Positions 61,706 to 64,000 of a DNA stretch of 64,000 bases are shown here, in pieces (the first letter of the stretch is position 1; every line of letters begins with the position of its first letter). This stretch comes from 62-47 sp051954235 (GTDB taxonomy: Bacteria; Pseudomonadota; Alphaproteobacteria; Rhizobiales; Xanthobacteraceae). The notes beneath the pieces are model-generated. The model was not told where the DNA came from. It saw nothing but the letters and a program-made list of their open reading frames with translations, and did not search any database. The stretch covers positions 8,800 to 72,799 of the forward strand of contig JBQCHY010000080.1 of NCBI GenBank assembly GCA_051954235.1, read 5' to 3'. The translations under genes were made by a program, and so were the position numbers.

Positions 61706-61723
61706 GAGTTGAAGTTCGCCGGA

Positions 61724-62455
61724 TCAGGTCGCGTGAGTCGCGTTCCAGAGCATTGATAGGCCGGCGAGCAGCATGATGCCATCCATCACCAGCCGGAACA
61801 CGTTGGGATCGAGCTTGAGCACGAACCGCTTGGCGATGAAGGCGCCGAACATCAGCGACGACCCGGCGATCAGGCCTTTTAGGAAAACCGCCATGTCGAG
61901 GGCGCCGAAGCGCTCGAAGGTCACCGATTTGCTCAGGTACAGCCCGAGCGAACTGGCGGCTTCGGTGGCGAGGAAGGCGCCCTTGGTCAGACCATAGAAC
62001 AAGAACAGCGGGACGCTGAGCGGGCCGGTCGAGACCACGATGCCGGTCAGATAGCCGATCACGGCGCCGCCGAGGGCGAGGTGCCAAAGGGTGATTTTGA
62101 TATCGCGTCTTGCCAGCCAGTGGCGGGCGGGCACCATCGCCATCAGAAACAAGCCGATCGCGATATCGACCGCGCGCGACGGCAGCACCAGCAGCGTCCG
62201 TGCGCCTAATGCCGCCGCCGGAACGCCGGTGACCGAATAGGCGGCGCAGGCGCGCCAATCCACCTCCCGCCACCAAGCCACGATGCGGGATAGGTTCGCC
62301 ATCACCGCCGCGACCGCCATGATCGGCACGGCTTCCTTGGGGCCGAATTCGTAGGCGAGCACCGGGATCAGCATGATCGACGAGCCGGTGCCGACGATGC
62401 CGCTGATGGTGCCGGCGACCAGTCCGACCGCAAGGACGAAGAGATAGGCCAGCAC
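61724..62455 (-). CDS. TSUP-family (TauE/SafE) membrane exporter
   Basis: A 243-residue protein with about seven to eight membrane helices. LAVGLVAGTISGIVGTGSSI opens the first TauE/SafE repeat and KGAFLATEAASSLGLYLSKS is part of the second. Family members carry organosulfur anions or sulfite; the substrate is not shown. The start codon is GTG. It ends 18 bases before radA and begins 148 bases after alr. Confidence 0.83.
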   Translation of the reverse strand: MLAYLFVLAVGLVAGTISGIVGTGSSIMLIPVLAYEFGPKEAVPIMAVAAVMANLSRIVAWWREVDWRACAAYSVTGVPAAALGARTLLVLPSRAVDIAIGLFLMAMVPARHWLARRDIKITLWHLALGGAVIGYLTGIVVSTGPLSVPLFLFYGLTKGAFLATEAASSLGLYLSKSVTFERFGALDMAVFLKGLIAGSSLMFGAFIAKRFVLKLDPNVFRLVMDGIMLLAGLSMLWNATHAT

Positions 62456-62603
62456 GGACGGTCTCCGCGATTGATGCCCCGGATCGGGATGGACGAATCT
62501 TAGGTATCGCGTCGCAGCCTAGCCAACCTGCGGAGAGGCGCGAACAGAAATCAGCGGCACCGAAGAAGGGACGTCGTTATCTCGTCGGCCCAGTCCCTTA
62601 TAG

Positions 62604-63758
62604 TCAGCGGCCCTCGCCCTTGTAGACACGGGTATAGCGATGGCCGAGGCTGGTCAGCACCTCGTAGCCGATGGTGCCGAAATGGTGGCCGAGTTCGTCC
62701 ACCGTGATGCCGTCGCCGAGCAGGGTCACCATATGGCCGCGGCGCACGGTCTTCTCCGGCAGATCGGTGATGTCGACCGCGATCAGATCCATCGAGATGC
62801 GCCCGGCGATCGGACATCGCTTGCCGGCGACGATGACGTCCGCGCTTCGGGTGCCGTCGGTACTGCCGGCAGCGCGGAAATAGCCATCGGCATAACCGGT
62901 GGATACGATCGCAAGCCGGGTCGGCCGCCGCGCCGTCCATGTCGCCCCGTAACCGACGGTGTCGCCGCGCTCAACTTCGCGGACCTGGATGATCCGCGTT
63001 TTCAAATCGACGACCGGCCGCATCGGGTTATCCGCTTCCGGCGTCGGGTTGACGCCGTAAAGTGCCGCCCCCGGCCGCAGCAGATCGAACTGGAATTGCG
63101 GACCGAGGAAGCAGCCGGAGGAGTTCGCCAGCGATGCCGGCACGCCGGTGAACTGCTGCGCGATCTCACGGAAATTCGTCAGTTGTCTGGCGTTGAGGGG
63201 GTGCTGCGGATTTTCGGCGCAGGCGAGGTGGCTCATCACCAAGGTAATGCCGTGGTCGCCTGCATGGATGCGTGGCACGATGCCATGTGCGTCCTGAAGC
63301 GTCAGCCCGAGCCGGTTCATGCCGGTATCGACATGGAGCGCAGCGCCGCCCTGCCAGGCCCGCGCCGCGACGAGCGCGTCCCATTCGGCAAGTTCGGTCA
63401 TCGAGTTGATGACCGGCCGTGCTGCAAGTTCGACGAAACTCTCCGCGCCGTCCTGCGTGAAGCCGTGCAGCACATAGATCGTGGCCTGCTTTGCCTGGGA
63501 GCGGACGATTCGCGCTTCGGCGACATCGGCGACAAAAAATGTCTTGCACCCGGCTTTTGAGAGCGCCGCAACCACCGGCTTGAGCCCAAGTCCATAGGCA
63601 TTGGCTTTGACGACTGCCGCGCATTCAACCGTGATCAGTTGGCGCGCCAGGGCCTGCCAATTGGCCGCGATCGCGGCGAGATCAATCGTGAGCGTGCCGC
63701 CGGTGTCAGCGGCGGCCGCCTTTGATGCGGCCGACGAGATTCGCTTGGCGCGTGCCAT
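62604..63758 (-). CDS. alr: Alanine racemase
   Basis: A 384-residue PLP enzyme that makes D-alanine for peptidoglycan. The PLP Lys51 is in VVKANAYGLGL; LHVDTGMNRLGL and the catalytic Tyr region VGYGATWTARRPTRLAIVS follow, with GRISMDLIAVDIT in the C-terminal beta domain. The N-terminus is about 20 residues longer than usual. ATG 63758 is chosen at MARAKRISSA; the frame goes on upstream to 63911, where it is antisense noise of the next gene. Confidence 0.94.
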   Translation of the reverse strand: MARAKRISSAASKAAAADTGGTLTIDLAAIAANWQALARQLITVECAAVVKANAYGLGLKPVVAALSKAGCKTFFVADVAEARIVRSQAKQATIYVLHGFTQDGAESFVELAARPVINSMTELAEWDALVAARAWQGGAALHVDTGMNRLGLTLQDAHGIVPRIHAGDHGITLVMSHLACAENPQHPLNARQLTNFREIAQQFTGVPASLANSSGCFLGPQFQFDLLRPGAALYGVNPTPEADNPMRPVVDLKTRIIQVREVERGDTVGYGATWTARRPTRLAIVSTGYADGYFRAAGSTDGTRSADVIVAGKRCPIAGRISMDLIAVDITDLPEKTVRRGHMVTLLGDGITVDELGHHFGTIGYEVLTSLGHRYTRVYKGEGR

Positions 63759-63814
63759 GGACACTTTATGACCGCCGACATCGTGGCGGTAAAGCGCAAG
63801 AGCTTTGATTGGCC

Positions 63815-64000
63815 TCAGAATTGTGGCCGGTGCGCGGTATCGAGATTGGCAAAGCGCGTGACCGCCCCGTCGAACTGCAATTCGACCGTGCCCGTGGGGC
63901 CGTTCGCGCATTGCTCGATCGTCTCTTTGGCCTCCGCCAGCGCAGGTGACACCACCAGCGACGCGGTGATGCCGACGAGCGCTAGCAGCAGACGCGTATG
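63815..64000 (-). CDS. 3' end of a gene: signal-peptide-like segment followed by a DnaB-like tail
   Basis: The reverse-strand frame is open from the window edge to TGA at 63817-63815, giving 61 residues without their start. The first part, TRLLLALVGITASLVVSPALA then EAKETI, looks like a signal peptide with an ALA cleavage site. The end, NGPTGTVELQFDGAVTRFAN then LDTAHRPQF, resembles the conserved C-terminus of replicative helicase DnaB. In related genomes dnaB is, as I recall, upstream of alr. It may be a chimera, a remnant, or a small exported protein that resembles DnaB by chance. The start is probably within a few codons outside the window. Confidence 0.55.
   Translation of the reverse strand, partial: HTRLLLALVGITASLVVSPALAEAKETIEQCANGPTGTVELQFDGAVTRFANLDTAHRPQF

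Overview
The window is a gene-dense, GC-rich alphaproteobacterial chromosome segment. It most resembles the Bradyrhizobium / Rhodopseudomonas / Nitrobacter / Afipia group. The reasons are the gene neighbourhoods (ppx-rlmE, guaB...guaA, alr-radA-cvpA-purF), the frequent NCG/NGC codons, and dispersed intergenic palindromes of the kind common in those genomes. I call these palindromes R1 to R5. I see no phage, insertion sequence, CRISPR array, rRNA or tRNA; this is mostly core and housekeeping chromosome.

Layout. 1-4821: valine catabolism operon (mmsA, cut by the window edge; isobutyryl-CoA dehydrogenase; 3-hydroxyisobutyryl-CoA hydrolase; mmsB). 5036-8283: an acyl-CoA module (AMP-forming ligase, MaoC hydratase, SDR dehydrogenase). 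8439-13209: a flavoprotein, then a reverse-strand group of YaiI, ABC-F ATPase Uup and a D-threonine-aldolase-like PLP enzyme. 13354-16733: a double hot-dog protein and a solitary molybdopterin hydroxylase large subunit. 16983-18766: ppx and rlmE. 18900-24302: secreted MBL protein, DHA2 exporter, Pmp3-like peptide, SGNH-fold pseudoenzyme, DapA-like aldolase. 24781-31710: guaB ... guaA with four genes between them. 31827-36112: methyltransferase and small, mostly uncharacterised genes.

36378-41024: complete branched-chain amino-acid type ABC importer (livGFKHM). A second, very similar binding protein sits alone at 53974-55200. 41407-43137: DUF47/PhoU-like protein with a Pit phosphate permease. 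43142-43526: guanidinium exporter sugE with what I read as a guanidine-II (mini-ykkC) riboswitch leader. 43627-45255: prfC. 45508-49291: small secreted protein with a textbook terminator, GNAT, SRPBCC, NnrU and a CysK-like synthase. 49519-53761: panB, a secreted FKBP isomerase, a YfgM-like membrane protein, a proline-rich lipoprotein and der. 55406-57858: a DUF2147 protein, SDR, GNAT and methyltransferase. 57892-63758 (reverse strand): alr, TSUP exporter, radA, cvpA, purF. The last 186 bases hold the end of a reverse-strand gene with an apparent signal peptide followed by a tail like the C-terminus of replicative helicase DnaB.

Best leads: the sugE riboswitch, in which an alternative 11-bp hairpin would hide the ribosome binding site; the SGNH-fold protein that has lost three catalytic residues; the DnaB-tailed secreted fragment at the right edge; the orphan LivK paralogue; and the solitary CoxL-like subunit. 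Functions rest on motif recognition and remembered family features, since no database search was possible.
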